In this document: one piece after another, positions 17,448-26,452 of the stretch
How the letters are laid out: the number at the start of each line of letters is the position of its first letter
Numbering within the stretch: position 1 is the first letter of the stretch
Assembly (NCBI GenBank): GCA_016207095.1
Contig: JACQQF010000043.1
Location: 30,156-94,155, forward strand
From: Candidatus Methylomirabilota bacterium
Lineage (GTDB): Bacteria > Methylomirabilota > Methylomirabilia > Methylomirabilales > Methylomirabilaceae
Length of the DNA: 64,000 bases
Direction of reading: 5' to 3'
Program-made: the position numbers and the translations under genes
The notes under the pieces: generated by a model
The model's database searches: none
What the model saw: the letters and a program-made list of their open reading frames with translations, nothing else
Told to the model about the DNA's origin: nothing

Positions 17448-18359
17448 ATGAACGTCATCTTCAATGCCGATGATTTTGGTTTGACGCGAGCAGTGAACGC
17501 GGGCATCATGGAGGCGTACGAGCACGGCTTGCTCAAGAGCGCCTCCCTGATGGTGACGGCCGAGGCGGCCGATGATGCCGTTGCATGGGCCAAGGCGCGA
17601 CCCGGTCTTGACGTCGGACTGCACATCGCGCTGATCGAGGAGCGCCCCACGCTCCCTCCCGAACAGATACCCAGCCTGGTTACCGACGGCCGCTTCTATC
17701 CGAGGCGCGGCACCGTCTTTTTCCGCTACGCGATCGGCCGTTGGGACGTCGCCGAGGCGGAGGCCGAGATCGCGGCTCAATGGAACCGGCTGCTGGGATC
17801 CGGGCTGGAACCGTCTCACCTCGACGGGCATCAGCACCTTCACCTGCTCCCCCGGCTCTTTCCGTCGGTGATCGCCCTGGCGCAGGGTCATGGGATCCGG
17901 TTCGTGCGCACCCGACTCGGCGATCCGGTCGCCGGAGCAGGCTCTCTGGCCAGAAAGATGTCCGTCCTTGCCATCAACAAGATCTCTAGGTTAAACTGGG
18001 CCAAGATTTCTGACCCGGATGGGCTGGTCATGATCCCGTTCACGACGGTTGGATTCTTGCAGTCCGGCGGCGCACTGACAGTGTCCAGCCTGTTGGCAAC
18101 CCTCGACCAGCTTCGAGGGGACCGGGGGCAGAGCATCGTGGAGGTCATGATCCACCCGGGGCGCTGCGACGCCGAAACCGAGCGGAAGTACGGCCACTGG
18201 CGTTACCGGTGGGAGAGTGACCTTGAGCTCCTGCTTGATCCGACCTTGCCTGAGGCGCTGGCGCAGCGGCGGATCGTGGTCACCTCATTCCGGGATCTAG
18301 CGGTGAGAACAAATGCGGCATCGACAGGGAGATCGCGGGAGGCCGACAGCGCCCCCTAA
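17448..18359 (+). CDS. hpnK: HpnK, hopanoid-associated YdjC/ChbG-type deacetylase
   Basis: A 303-residue YdjC/ChbG-family carbohydrate deacetylase. The metal-site motifs are NADDFGLTRAVNAGI near the N-terminus, VGLHIALIEERP at about 65 and SHLDGHQHLHLLP at about 125; VMIHPGRCD follows near 230. In hopanoid producers HpnK removes the acetyl group from N-acetylglucosaminyl bacteriohopanetetrol before HpnJ acts. Direct linkage to hpnJ supports that reading over a chitin-degradation role. AGGA precedes the ATG at 17448. Confidence 0.88.
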   Translation: MNVIFNADDFGLTRAVNAGIMEAYEHGLLKSASLMVTAEAADDAVAWAKARPGLDVGLHIALIEERPTLPPEQIPSLVTDGRFYPRRGTVFFRYAIGRWDVAEAEAEIAAQWNRLLGSGLEPSHLDGHQHLHLLPRLFPSVIALAQGHGIRFVRTRLGDPVAGAGSLARKMSVLAINKISRLNWAKISDPDGLVMIPFTTVGFLQSGGALTVSSLLATLDQLRGDRGQSIVEVMIHPGRCDAETERKYGHWRYRWESDLELLLDPTLPEALAQRRIVVTSFRDLAVRTNAASTGRSREADSAP

Positions 18360-18431
18360 ACAGGTTTGCTCTCGCTGCCCCTGCCTGCCTCTGATTTGAC
18401 GGGGTTAGCTGCTCGCAGAAGAGCCGAGACG

Positions 18432-19793
18432 GTGAATCGCATCCTGCTCATCAATCCGAACTGGACTGGGATCCAGAAACAAAAGCAAGGTCAGTTTAAG
18501 CGGGCCTGGCCGCCGCTTGACCTAGCCCAGGCTGCCGCCTTGCTCGAGCGGGGGGGCTTCGTCGTTCGCCTGCTGGACAATAATGTCGAGCGGGTGTCCC
18601 ATGAGGCGCTCGGCGCGCTGGCGCGCGAACACGACCGCGTCTTCGTGACCTCCACGCCCTACGACCGCTGGCAGTGTCCCGCGCTCGACATTAGCTTCTT
18701 CTATGACACCATCCGCCACATCCCCAGGGAGAAGCTCTATATCATGGGCGCTCACGTTAGCGAGCGTCCCGAGACCTCGTTGAAGGCAACGGGCGCAAGG
18801 GCGGCCATCATCCATGAGCCCGAATATACGATCCTGGATATTTGCCAGCGCGACCTCTACCCCGACCAGAAGGGCGTCGCCACGCTTGAGGACAGCAAGC
18901 TCGTCAGGGGGCCCGAGGTGGAGTTCTTGGACGACATGGACACCATGCCGTATCCGGCGTTTCACCACCTCCCGATGCAGCGGTACTACTACGAGGTGAT
19001 GGGACGTGATTTCGCTCTCCTCGAGTCTTCCCGAGGCTGTCCCTACCGCTGCACCTTCTGCTACCTGGGGATGTACGGTCCCCAATTCCGGCAGAAGGGC
19101 GTCGAGCGCTTTGTTGATGAGGTCGAGTGGGCGGTCCGCACCCACGGCCTGCGCAACATCTACTTCATGGACCTTGAGTTCGCTCTGAACAAGAAGTTCG
19201 TCATCCCGTTCTGTGAGGCGCTCATCAAACGGGATCTCGGTCTGCAGTGGTGCTGCCAGACCCGCGTCAACGATGTGAACGATGAGGTTCTGTCCCTGAT
19301 GAAGCGAGCCGGCTGCAAGTTGATCCACTTCGGCGTCGAGGCGGGCACGGAGCACATCCTGGCAGCCACCAACAAGAAGATCACTATGGCCGACGCCGAG
19401 CGCGCCATGCGGTTGATGAAGAAATACGAGATGCAATCGGTCCTCTTCATGAACCTCGGCTTCCCCGGCGAGACGATAGAGGACATGGACGCCACGATCG
19501 ACTTTGCCATTCGACTCAGCCCGACGTTCGTTTCGTTCCACCTGATCGTTCCGTTCCCGGGGACGAAGTTGGCCGAGATGGTCGGGATCGATGAGAAGGA
19601 ATTGCCGCCAGAGCGCTATCCACAGTTCAACGACAAGGCGACGGTTGATTTGCCGACGCTGAAGCGACAATTGCGCAAGGCCTACCGTCGATTCTACCTC
19701 CGACCCGGTTACATCTGGCATTCCCTGGTCGGAAGCGAGCGCCAGTTTCTGTGGGACAAGTGCAAGATCCTGTACAACCTGGTCGGTACATAA
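18432..19793 (+). CDS. hpnJ: HpnJ, hopanoid-associated B12-dependent radical SAM protein
   Basis: A 453-residue radical SAM enzyme with an N-terminal B12-binding-like Rossmann domain (ILLINPNWTGIQKQ ... AAALLERGGFVVRLLDNN) and the cluster motif SSRGCPYRCTFCYLGMYG (CxxxCxxC) at about 200. HpnJ carries out the ring contraction of glucosaminyl-hopanetetrol to the cyclitol ether. The GTG at 18432 puts VNRILLINPN at the N-terminus as in relatives; a TTG at 18366 would add 22 unlikely residues. It lies directly after hpnK and looks co-transcribed. Confidence 0.87.
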   Translation: MNRILLINPNWTGIQKQKQGQFKRAWPPLDLAQAAALLERGGFVVRLLDNNVERVSHEALGALAREHDRVFVTSTPYDRWQCPALDISFFYDTIRHIPREKLYIMGAHVSERPETSLKATGARAAIIHEPEYTILDICQRDLYPDQKGVATLEDSKLVRGPEVEFLDDMDTMPYPAFHHLPMQRYYYEVMGRDFALLESSRGCPYRCTFCYLGMYGPQFRQKGVERFVDEVEWAVRTHGLRNIYFMDLEFALNKKFVIPFCEALIKRDLGLQWCCQTRVNDVNDEVLSLMKRAGCKLIHFGVEAGTEHILAATNKKITMADAERAMRLMKKYEMQSVLFMNLGFPGETIEDMDATIDFAIRLSPTFVSFHLIVPFPGTKLAEMVGIDEKELPPERYPQFNDKATVDLPTLKRQLRKAYRRFYLRPGYIWHSLVGSERQFLWDKCKILYNLVGT

Positions 19794-19850
19794 CGATCGA
19801 CCATTCTTCCGCTACCGGCGTCATTCACCTCCACTCCCCCAAGCCTTGCC

Positions 19851-20942
19851 ATGCCTGATCGACTATGGACCAGCCGTGGATACCAGCCCGGGGATCTCGC
19901 GGGCATCCTCGCACTTCGCCACATAACATTCGGTGAGGTGGATAAACACCGGCTGCTGCCAGAGGTCTGGAAATGGCAGTTTCTCGACAATCCGGCAGGC
20001 CCTGGCTACCAGCGGTTGGCTGACCATGCCGGGACCATCGTAGGCCAGTATGTGGCCATCCCCACCCGCTTCCATCTGGCGACGCGCCCCGGGATCGAGA
20101 CCATCCTAGCCATGTCATGCGACACCATGACCCACCCAGCGTATCGGAAGCAGGGGATGTTCGTCACCCTGGCGCAAGAGCTCAACACCGAGCTGGCCGA
20201 GCGGTTCGGCGTCACCACTGTCTGGGGATTTCCCAACGCGAACTCCCATCCGGGCTTCGTAGGGAAACTAGGCTGGTTTGATGTTCATGAATTCCGAACC
20301 TGGGTGAAACCAATCCAGAGCCGCCACGTCCTCCAACGTTATGTCAGGTCCAGCGCTCTTGCCGACGTCCTCGGGGTTGTCGCCGACACCCTCTACCATA
20401 TTGTTGCCCCCAGGCCGACTGGACCCCGCCGGTGCACCATCAAAGAGATTCCCGCGTTCGACATTCGGTTCGATGGCCTTTGGACCCGCCACTGCTCGCT
20501 AACAAGGATCGTGCAGATCCGCGACGCAAAATATCTGCAGTGGCGCTACTTGGGCGCGCAAGTCTTTGAGTACCACCCATTCGAAGTGACGGTGGCTGGC
20601 TCCCTAGAAGGGTATTTTGTGCTCCGCGTGCTGACCCTCTTCGATCTGACCTTCACCGCAGTGGTCGATCTCTTTCCCTGCCCGATCGTGGATGCTGAGA
20701 TCACCCGTGAAATCCTGAGCTTCGCTCAAGTCTATGCGTCAGAGCGCAACTGTGCCTTCCTTACCGCCTTGCTTCCCCCCGCTTACCTTGTCCACCTCAC
20801 CCAATTCGGGTTTCTCAAAGTCCCACAGGCTCTCACCATGCGAAGATGGTATCTCGGCGCCCGCTGCCCTTCTGCCGAGGAGTCATTCTTCCGCGACATA
20901 AACAACTGGTACATTACCTATGGCGACACCGACATCATCTGA
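19851..20942 (+). CDS. GNAT-family N-acetyltransferase-like protein
   Basis: A 363-residue protein. The N-terminal half fits a GNAT fold: YQPGDLAGILALRHITFGEVD, then TILAMSCDTMTHPAYRKQGMFVTLAQELNTE, in which the HPAYRKQGMF stretch corresponds to the acetyl-CoA P-loop (R/QxxGxG/A). The C-terminal half (about 180-363) is unrecognised but may be a second GNAT-like lobe. Substrate unknown; position after hpnJ suggests envelope lipid or glycan acylation. It starts 57 bp after hpnJ on the same strand. Confidence 0.68.
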   Translation: MPDRLWTSRGYQPGDLAGILALRHITFGEVDKHRLLPEVWKWQFLDNPAGPGYQRLADHAGTIVGQYVAIPTRFHLATRPGIETILAMSCDTMTHPAYRKQGMFVTLAQELNTELAERFGVTTVWGFPNANSHPGFVGKLGWFDVHEFRTWVKPIQSRHVLQRYVRSSALADVLGVVADTLYHIVAPRPTGPRRCTIKEIPAFDIRFDGLWTRHCSLTRIVQIRDAKYLQWRYLGAQVFEYHPFEVTVAGSLEGYFVLRVLTLFDLTFTAVVDLFPCPIVDAEITREILSFAQVYASERNCAFLTALLPPAYLVHLTQFGFLKVPQALTMRRWYLGARCPSAEESFFRDINNWYITYGDTDII

Positions 20943-20981
20943 TGTCTCTCAACGCTCTTGCTCCGGGTTGGAGGAAAGACG

Positions 20982-21362
20982 GTGACCGGCCTGTCGAGTG
21001 CCTTCCTGCTCGTCAGCAACCTTGCGCGCTCCGTTCACTTCTACCGGGAGCTTCTGGGACGATCGCCGGCGTCCGAGGATATGAGGCACGCACGTTTCGA
21101 GCTCGGCCCGATCTCCCTGACCATCCATGAGGATCTGACACCGGCCGAGGTGTCAGTTTGGAAGATCGATCCAGAGCCGGAGCGACGGGGCTGGGGCGCC
21201 TATCTCACCTTTCTGACCGATGATCTGGAAGAGACTTACAGAAGGCTGGTGGGAATTGGAGCCGAGATTCTGACCACCCCGAATGTAACGCCGTGGGGTA
21301 CCCGGACGTTTACGACGAAGGATCCGGACGGATATCTCCTCGAGCTTTGCCAGCGGGGATAG
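20982..21362 (+). CDS. VOC/glyoxalase-superfamily protein
   Basis: A 126-residue vicinal-oxygen-chelate protein with two beta-alpha-beta-beta-beta modules: FLLVSNLARSVHFYRELLGRSP and AYLTFLTDDLEETYRRLVGIGAE, ending FTTKDPDGYLLELCQ, where the Glu is the usual metal ligand. Enzyme activity cannot be assigned; relatives include glyoxalase I, dioxygenases and antibiotic-binding proteins. The GTG at 20982 follows GGAGGAAAGAC, a strong ribosome site; a TTG at 20958 is less likely. It is the last gene of the plus-strand cluster. Confidence 0.85.
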   Translation: MTGLSSAFLLVSNLARSVHFYRELLGRSPASEDMRHARFELGPISLTIHEDLTPAEVSVWKIDPEPERRGWGAYLTFLTDDLEETYRRLVGIGAEILTTPNVTPWGTRTFTTKDPDGYLLELCQRG

Positions 21363-21409
21363 AAGGGCGAGGGCGGAGCCGAAAGAGGGACGGGGTCAGG
21401 GCCCTGTTT

Positions 21410-21886
21410 TTACGGCTCAGATGCCGGCAGAGGAATCCGTTGGGATCCGATCTGCAGGAGATGGCGGCCGGTGTCGGCCTCTTCGGTGATAAAGGCGGAG
21501 AGTTGTCGGTACGACTCGGCGGTGTATCGCACCTTGTGGGCCCGGTTTCTGACGAGACAGTACGGAACCCCGTCGTCGGCTATCCAGAAGGTAGCCGGAT
21601 CGAATGGTTCAAGGGTCCCATCGTTGAGGCGGACGAGGAGGCCTCCGGAACTCGCGCAGGTCCCGGCGACCTCGATGCCGAGCGCCCGATACGGGGCGTC
21701 CTCCACATCGACATACCGCTTGTCGCGGCCGACCACCACCAGGTAGCGTCCGTCCTCGTCCTTGCTCAGGTGGGTCAACAGAAACTCCGCAAGGCGAGGG
21801 TTCGTGACCCGCGCCCCCTGGTCATACCACCGCCCCTCTCGATCCAGCCTCAAGGGCGGAACTTGCTGCCACCACTCCTGCTCCAC
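21410..21886 (-). CDS. DUF1285-family protein
   Basis: A 158-residue protein starting at GTG. PPLRLDREGRWYDQGARVTN followed by RLAEFLLTHLSKDEDGRYLVVVG and VDVEDAPYRA matches the N-terminal DUF1285 signature; the rest is beta-rich. Members are small cytoplasmic proteins of unknown role. It lies 15 bp downstream of the alcohol dehydrogenase gene on the same strand, probably in one transcript. Confidence 0.7.
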   Translation of the reverse strand: MEQEWWQQVPPLRLDREGRWYDQGARVTNPRLAEFLLTHLSKDEDGRYLVVVGRDKRYVDVEDAPYRALGIEVAGTCASSGGLLVRLNDGTLEPFDPATFWIADDGVPYCLVRNRAHKVRYTAESYRQLSAFITEEADTGRHLLQIGSQRIPLPASEP

Positions 21887-21901
21887 TCGCCCACCCCAGC
21901 C

Positions 21902-22933
21902 CTAGGTCACCAGCACCAGCTTGCCGAAAACCTTGCGGTCCTCCATCACCCGTTGCGCTTCCGAGGCTTCTTTGAGCGGAAAGACGCGGTCCACCACCGG
22001 CCGAAGCCTTCCGCGCTCCACCTCCCTCAGGATCTCGAAGAGGTCCGCCTTGGAGCCCATGTGGGCACCCATAATCGCCACCTGCCGCATGAAAAGGTAA
22101 CGAAGATCGGTCTGGACAAGGTAGCCGGCGGTGGCCCCACAGGTGACCAGTCGGCCGCCCGCTGCCAGGGCGGGGATTAACTTCTCGAACACGGGCCCGC
22201 CCACATGCTCGAAGATGACATCCACGCCCCGCCTCGCCGTCAGGCGCCGTACCTCGGCGACGAGGTCCTGAGTTGTGTAGTCGATCCCCTCATCGGCACC
22301 GAGCCCCTTGGCCTTTCCGAGCTTGTCCCCGGTGCTGGCGGTGGCGATGACGCGGGCGCCACACAGCTTGGCGATCTGTACTGCAGCGCTTCCAACCCCG
22401 CTTCCGGCACCCATCACGAGCACGTCTTCGCCGGTCCTCACCCTGGCAAGCGTCACCAGCATGTTCCACGCTGTCAGGAACGTGAGTGGAATCGCGGCTG
22501 CGGCCTCGAAGGTCATCCCCTCCGGCAGTGGCAGGATATTCACCTCCGGCACTTTGACGTACTCCGCGTACCCGCCGTCGATCCGGTACCCGCCGACGAT
22601 CTCGTAAGAGCGGCAGAGGTTATCGCGACCCGAGAGGCAGTGAGCACACTGCCCGCAGCTAATCCCCGGTGAGACGACCACGGGTTGACCGGTCTTGATC
22701 CTGGTCACGATGCTTCCCAGCCCCGCCACTTCACCGGCGATGTCGCACCCGGAGATGTGGGGCAGCGGGACCTTGACCCCCGGCATCCCCTTTCGGGTCC
22801 AGACATCCAAATGATTCAGGGCACAGGCCTTCACCCGCACCAGTACCTCATGCGGGGCGATCACCGGATCCGGGGCGTCCTCATACCTCAGGACCTCGGG
22901 CCCTCCATGCTCGTGAAATCGGACCGCTTTCAT
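21902..22933 (-). CDS. Zinc-type alcohol dehydrogenase / quinone oxidoreductase
   Basis: A 343-residue MDR-superfamily enzyme. KACALNHLDVWTRKGMPG contains the loop equivalent to the catalytic-zinc site, although the usual Cys is replaced by Asn-His; HISGCDIAGEVAGLG is the GHE-like motif. The structural zinc lobe is present (CGQCAHCLSGRDNLC, four Cys). The NAD(P) fold begins at VLVMGAGSGVGSAAVQIAK. This pattern is typical of zinc-binding dehydrogenases of the crotonyl-CoA reductase/quinone reductase group. Substrate unknown. The ATG at 22933 has GAGAGGAC upstream. Confidence 0.85.
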   Translation of the reverse strand: MKAVRFHEHGGPEVLRYEDAPDPVIAPHEVLVRVKACALNHLDVWTRKGMPGVKVPLPHISGCDIAGEVAGLGSIVTRIKTGQPVVVSPGISCGQCAHCLSGRDNLCRSYEIVGGYRIDGGYAEYVKVPEVNILPLPEGMTFEAAAAIPLTFLTAWNMLVTLARVRTGEDVLVMGAGSGVGSAAVQIAKLCGARVIATASTGDKLGKAKGLGADEGIDYTTQDLVAEVRRLTARRGVDVIFEHVGGPVFEKLIPALAAGGRLVTCGATAGYLVQTDLRYLFMRQVAIMGAHMGSKADLFEILREVERGRLRPVVDRVFPLKEASEAQRVMEDRKVFGKLVLVT

Positions 22934-23001
22934 GATTTGTCCTCTCACAGATCCTTAGAAGGTCGTGACATGGTCACGCGTGGGACCCGGAACGCTCTCG
23001 T

Positions 23002-23793
23002 TCAGATCACTCGATTTGCCAGGCCGCCATCGACATGGATGGTGGTGCCAGTAATGTAACTGGCTGCCTCAGAGGCGAGGAAGACGACGAGGCTCGCCAC
23101 TTCCTCCGGCCTCCCGTAGCGACGGAGCGGGATCTCACGCTCAGCCGCCTTCAGGCATTCATCCAGCGAATTACCCTCTCTGACAGCCTGATCGTCCGCC
23201 ACCTCCCTGAACCCGTCAGCCAGGATCCGCCCGGGGCAGACGGTGTTCACGGTGATCCCATCCCGGCCCAACTCATTCGCCATGGTCTTGGCCAGCCCTA
23301 CCACCGCGCCCCGGACCGCGTCGGACAGTATGGGCCCATCGATCGGCTGCTGTATCGAGGTGGACATCACATGAATGATGCGTCCGCCACGCACCCGCCG
23401 CATATGCGGGATCACCTCTCGTGAGAGGCGAATCGTGCTCAGCAGGTCCTGTTCGAATGCCGCTTCCCACTGCGTGTCGGTCGTCTCCTCGACACCTCCA
23501 GGCGGGGACCCTCCGGCGTTGTTCACGAGAATCCGGAGTTCTCCAAAGGCCATAGCGGCCAGCTCGACCAGACGGCGAACATCGTCAGGGCGGCTGACAT
23601 CCGCCGGTATGGCCAGGACCTCGCTGCGCGTAAGGGCACAGATCTCCTCGGCCGTCTTCTCCAGTGGCACGGGCTCCCTGCCGCAAATGACAACCCTTGC
23701 GCCTCCGACTGCCAACCCAAAGGCTATGGCTCGGCCGATTCCCTCGCTCGCCGCCGCGACGATTGCCGTCTTCCCCTTCACGCCGAGGTCCAT
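23002..23793 (-). CDS. SDR-family oxidoreductase with altered catalytic residues
   Basis: A 263-residue short-chain dehydrogenase-like protein. Cofactor loop AIVAAASEGIGRAIAFGLA, NNAGG at about 90, and the C-terminal PEEVASLVVFLASEAASYITGTTIHVDGG are all present. At the active site Ser of HVMSTS is kept, but the positions of the usual YxxxK hold SDAVR, i.e. Tyr to Ser and Lys to Arg when aligned to FabG. Some SDR relatives share this change. It may be a binding protein or use other chemistry. Neighbour of the alcohol dehydrogenase gene (68 bp). Confidence 0.82.
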   Translation of the reverse strand: MDLGVKGKTAIVAAASEGIGRAIAFGLAVGGARVVICGREPVPLEKTAEEICALTRSEVLAIPADVSRPDDVRRLVELAAMAFGELRILVNNAGGSPPGGVEETTDTQWEAAFEQDLLSTIRLSREVIPHMRRVRGGRIIHVMSTSIQQPIDGPILSDAVRGAVVGLAKTMANELGRDGITVNTVCPGRILADGFREVADDQAVREGNSLDECLKAAEREIPLRRYGRPEEVASLVVFLASEAASYITGTTIHVDGGLANRVI

Positions 23794-23908
23794 TTGCTGC
23801 TCCCGGCAATGGTGCTCAACACCATTCGGCGTCCGGGCGATGCCGTCGCCAGGAGTGTGTACCCGACCTCACTCACCCTCGCTGCACACCTCAGGGTCAA
23901 GAAAAGAC

Positions 23909-25462
23909 TCAGTCTATGCGGTAGTGAGAACCTCGGCTCTGCCGACATTCCACCGCAGCAAGCAGGATGGTAAGCGCAGTTTGAATGCCGTTTCGGAGGC
24001 CGATCATGGCATCACTGATCTCGGCTCTTTCATAGAATCGTGAGATCTCAAGATCCAGCTCCCGCAAGATCTCATGGGCACGGTTGAGCCGTTTCGTGCT
24101 GCGGATGAGGCCCACGTAATTCCACATGGTCTGCTGAATGCTCAGCCAATCCTGCGCGATTAGCGCTGGATCGACGGGCTCACGCTCATATCGCCACTCA
24201 GCGATGCGGGGAAAATAGAAATCGCCACCTTGCGCGATGAGCTCTGCAGCATCGGCGCCTGCCCGAGTTCCCCAGACCAAGCATTCCAACAGCGAGGTGC
24301 TCGCCAGCCGGTTGGCCCCATGTAACCCAGAACAGGAGACCTCTCCGACGGCGCGCAGGCGATACAGGCTCGATCGTCCCCACTCGTCAACGGCGATTCC
24401 GCCGCAACTGTAGTGCGCGGCCGGGACAACCGGAATCGGGTCTCTTGTAATATCAACACCATAATTCAAACAGTGGGCATAGATCCCCGGGAATCGTTCA
24501 CGGATCTGATCGGCTGGTTTATGGGAGATGTCGAGATGCGCGCAGGGCTCACCGGATTCCAGCATCATCTGATGAATCCCGCGCGCCACAATGTCTCGTG
24601 GCGCAAGCGACCCATCGGGGTGAAAGTCTGACAGAAACTCCCGCCCACGGCTATTCACCAGGCGCGCCCCTTCACCCCGCATCGCTTCAGAGATAAGGAA
24701 GCGGCCGCTAGGGTGGAAGAATGTTGTGGGGTGGAACTGCACATATTGCATGTTGATGCAACGGGTACCGGCCCGGTACGCCATCGCAATGCCATCGCCT
24801 CGGGCGCCCGGGGGATTCGTGGTATGCAAAAAGACGCGTCCAAGCCCACCCGTCGCCAGGATGGTCTCTTTCGCAAAGATGGGAAAGATCTCACCGCTTG
24901 CCTGATCAAGCACATATGCCCCAAAGCACGTAGGAGGGCGATAGACATCAAGCGGCTCGACCGAATGGTGAGGCATGGTGAGGAGATCGACCGCGGTGGC
25001 AGCGGATACCAGCTTAACCCTTGGATGAGAGGATACCTTTTCGACAAACACTCGCTCGATCGCCGAGCCCGTCTGATCCTTATGATGAAGGATGCGCGGA
25101 AGCGAATGCGCTGCCTCAGAGGCAAGATCCCATCGTGTCGAATCCCCTGAGGTCTCATCGAACTGGACGCCAAGCTCATCGATAAGGATGTCTTTGACGA
25201 GTCTTGGGCCCTCGCGGCTGAGCAGCAAAGCGGCCTCCGGGTGGCTTAAGCCCGCGCCAGCAGCCAGAATATCGGCCACCAGCCTTTGGGGGGAATCGTT
25301 CTCCCCCTGATAAATGATACCGCCCTGTGCCCAAAACGTATTGCTCTCTTCCGGCCGTGACGATCTCGTCAGCAGTGTCACCTCGACGTTGCGTTTAGCA
25401 GCAGCCCAGGCCGCAGCGCACCCAGCGAGTCCGCTTCCGATGATCAGGATATCGGTCTTCAT
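23909..25462 (-). CDS. nadB: L-aspartate oxidase
   Basis: A 517-residue FAD enzyme. The FAD site DILIIGSGLAGCAAAWAAAK opens the protein, SNTFWAQGGIIY and the catalytic-region VQFHPTTF / EAMRGEGARLVN motifs follow, and APAAHYSCGGIAVDEWGRSS-like sequence (VPAAHYSCGGIAVD) identifies NadB rather than succinate dehydrogenase. It oxidises aspartate to iminoaspartate, the first step of de novo NAD synthesis. It is the third gene of nadA-nadC-nadB, about 100 bp after nadC. Confidence 0.96.
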   Translation of the reverse strand: MKTDILIIGSGLAGCAAAWAAAKRNVEVTLLTRSSRPEESNTFWAQGGIIYQGENDSPQRLVADILAAGAGLSHPEAALLLSREGPRLVKDILIDELGVQFDETSGDSTRWDLASEAAHSLPRILHHKDQTGSAIERVFVEKVSSHPRVKLVSAATAVDLLTMPHHSVEPLDVYRPPTCFGAYVLDQASGEIFPIFAKETILATGGLGRVFLHTTNPPGARGDGIAMAYRAGTRCINMQYVQFHPTTFFHPSGRFLISEAMRGEGARLVNSRGREFLSDFHPDGSLAPRDIVARGIHQMMLESGEPCAHLDISHKPADQIRERFPGIYAHCLNYGVDITRDPIPVVPAAHYSCGGIAVDEWGRSSLYRLRAVGEVSCSGLHGANRLASTSLLECLVWGTRAGADAAELIAQGGDFYFPRIAEWRYEREPVDPALIAQDWLSIQQTMWNYVGLIRSTKRLNRAHEILRELDLEISRFYERAEISDAMIGLRNGIQTALTILLAAVECRQSRGSHYRID

Positions 25463-25565
25463 GCCCGGGCCCTTCTATCGATACGTTGCCCCCACCAACG
25501 GGCAGGGCGAACCAGCCCCCTGTCGCGTGACCGGGTTGACATCTTGCCCGATGGCAGGCGGATCG

Positions 25566-26429
25566 TCACGCCGGCTCAATCTCGAAACCGATGTCAACAG
25601 CCGGAGCGGAATGCGTCAATGCGCCGACGGAGATCCAGTCCACGCCAGCCTCTGCAAATCGTCGAACATTGTCAAGCGCGATCCCGCCTGACGCCTCCAC
25701 CAATGGCTTCCCGGTGGTGCGGTGAGCATGCACCATCTCCACCGCTTGTCGCACCATCCCAGGATTCATATTATCGAGAAGAATCGCGTCAACCTCCCAC
25801 TTCAACGCCTCCTGCAATTCTTCAATCGTGGTCACCTCCACTTCAAGCCAAGCGACGCGGTCCCTGAAGGATCGAGCAGCCTCGATCGCGGGGTGGATGC
25901 CGCCCGCAATCTTGATATGGTTCTCCTTGATCAAGATCGCGTCGTCAAGCCCAAGACGGTGATTGAAGCCACCCCCCACAGTGACAGCGTACTTGTCGAA
26001 GGCCCGAAGTCCCGGCGCGGTCTTTCGAGTGTCCAGGATCCTGGCATGCGTCCCATGGACAGCATCGACAAACTGTTTCGTGAGGGTTGCGATTCCGCTC
26101 AATCGCTGGAGGAGATTGGTCGCCACGCGTTCCCCGGTCAGCAGCGCCCGGGCTTGCCCCCGCACTTGCGCAGGTCGCTCGTCCTTGCCGAGACGATCGC
26201 CATCACGATGCGAACGCTCAACGGCCAACCCCTCATCCAGGAGCGTGAGCACTTCGATCGCGACATCGATGCCCGCCAGCACCAGAGGGGTCTTGGCCAC
26301 AAAGTATCCAACACCTTTCCGCTCGACTGGAACAATGGCGAGGGTGGTAACGTCACCCCGACCGATATCTTCTTCTAGAAACGTTCTAAGGATTTCACGG
26401 CGGGCGGCGCGATCGATCGGTTGCAACAT
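25566..26429 (-). CDS. nadC: Nicotinate-nucleotide pyrophosphorylase (quinolinate phosphoribosyltransferase)
   Basis: A 287-residue enzyme with the NadC hallmarks: EEDIGRGDVTTLAIV at the N-terminus, LLQRLSGIATLTKQFVDAV, the catalytic DTRKTAPGLRAFDKYAVTVGGGFNHR region (here shown as DTRKTAPGLR and GGGFNHRLGL), and LLDNMNPGMV / EASGGIALDNV in the phosphate-binding barrel. It converts quinolinate and PRPP to nicotinate mononucleotide. Lies 23 bp after nadA in the same operon. Confidence 0.96.
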   Translation of the reverse strand: MLQPIDRAARREILRTFLEEDIGRGDVTTLAIVPVERKGVGYFVAKTPLVLAGIDVAIEVLTLLDEGLAVERSHRDGDRLGKDERPAQVRGQARALLTGERVATNLLQRLSGIATLTKQFVDAVHGTHARILDTRKTAPGLRAFDKYAVTVGGGFNHRLGLDDAILIKENHIKIAGGIHPAIEAARSFRDRVAWLEVEVTTIEELQEALKWEVDAILLDNMNPGMVRQAVEMVHAHRTTGKPLVEASGGIALDNVRRFAEAGVDWISVGALTHSAPAVDIGFEIEPA

Positions 26430-26452
26430 GAGGGGGTGGGTGGGAGAAAGGG

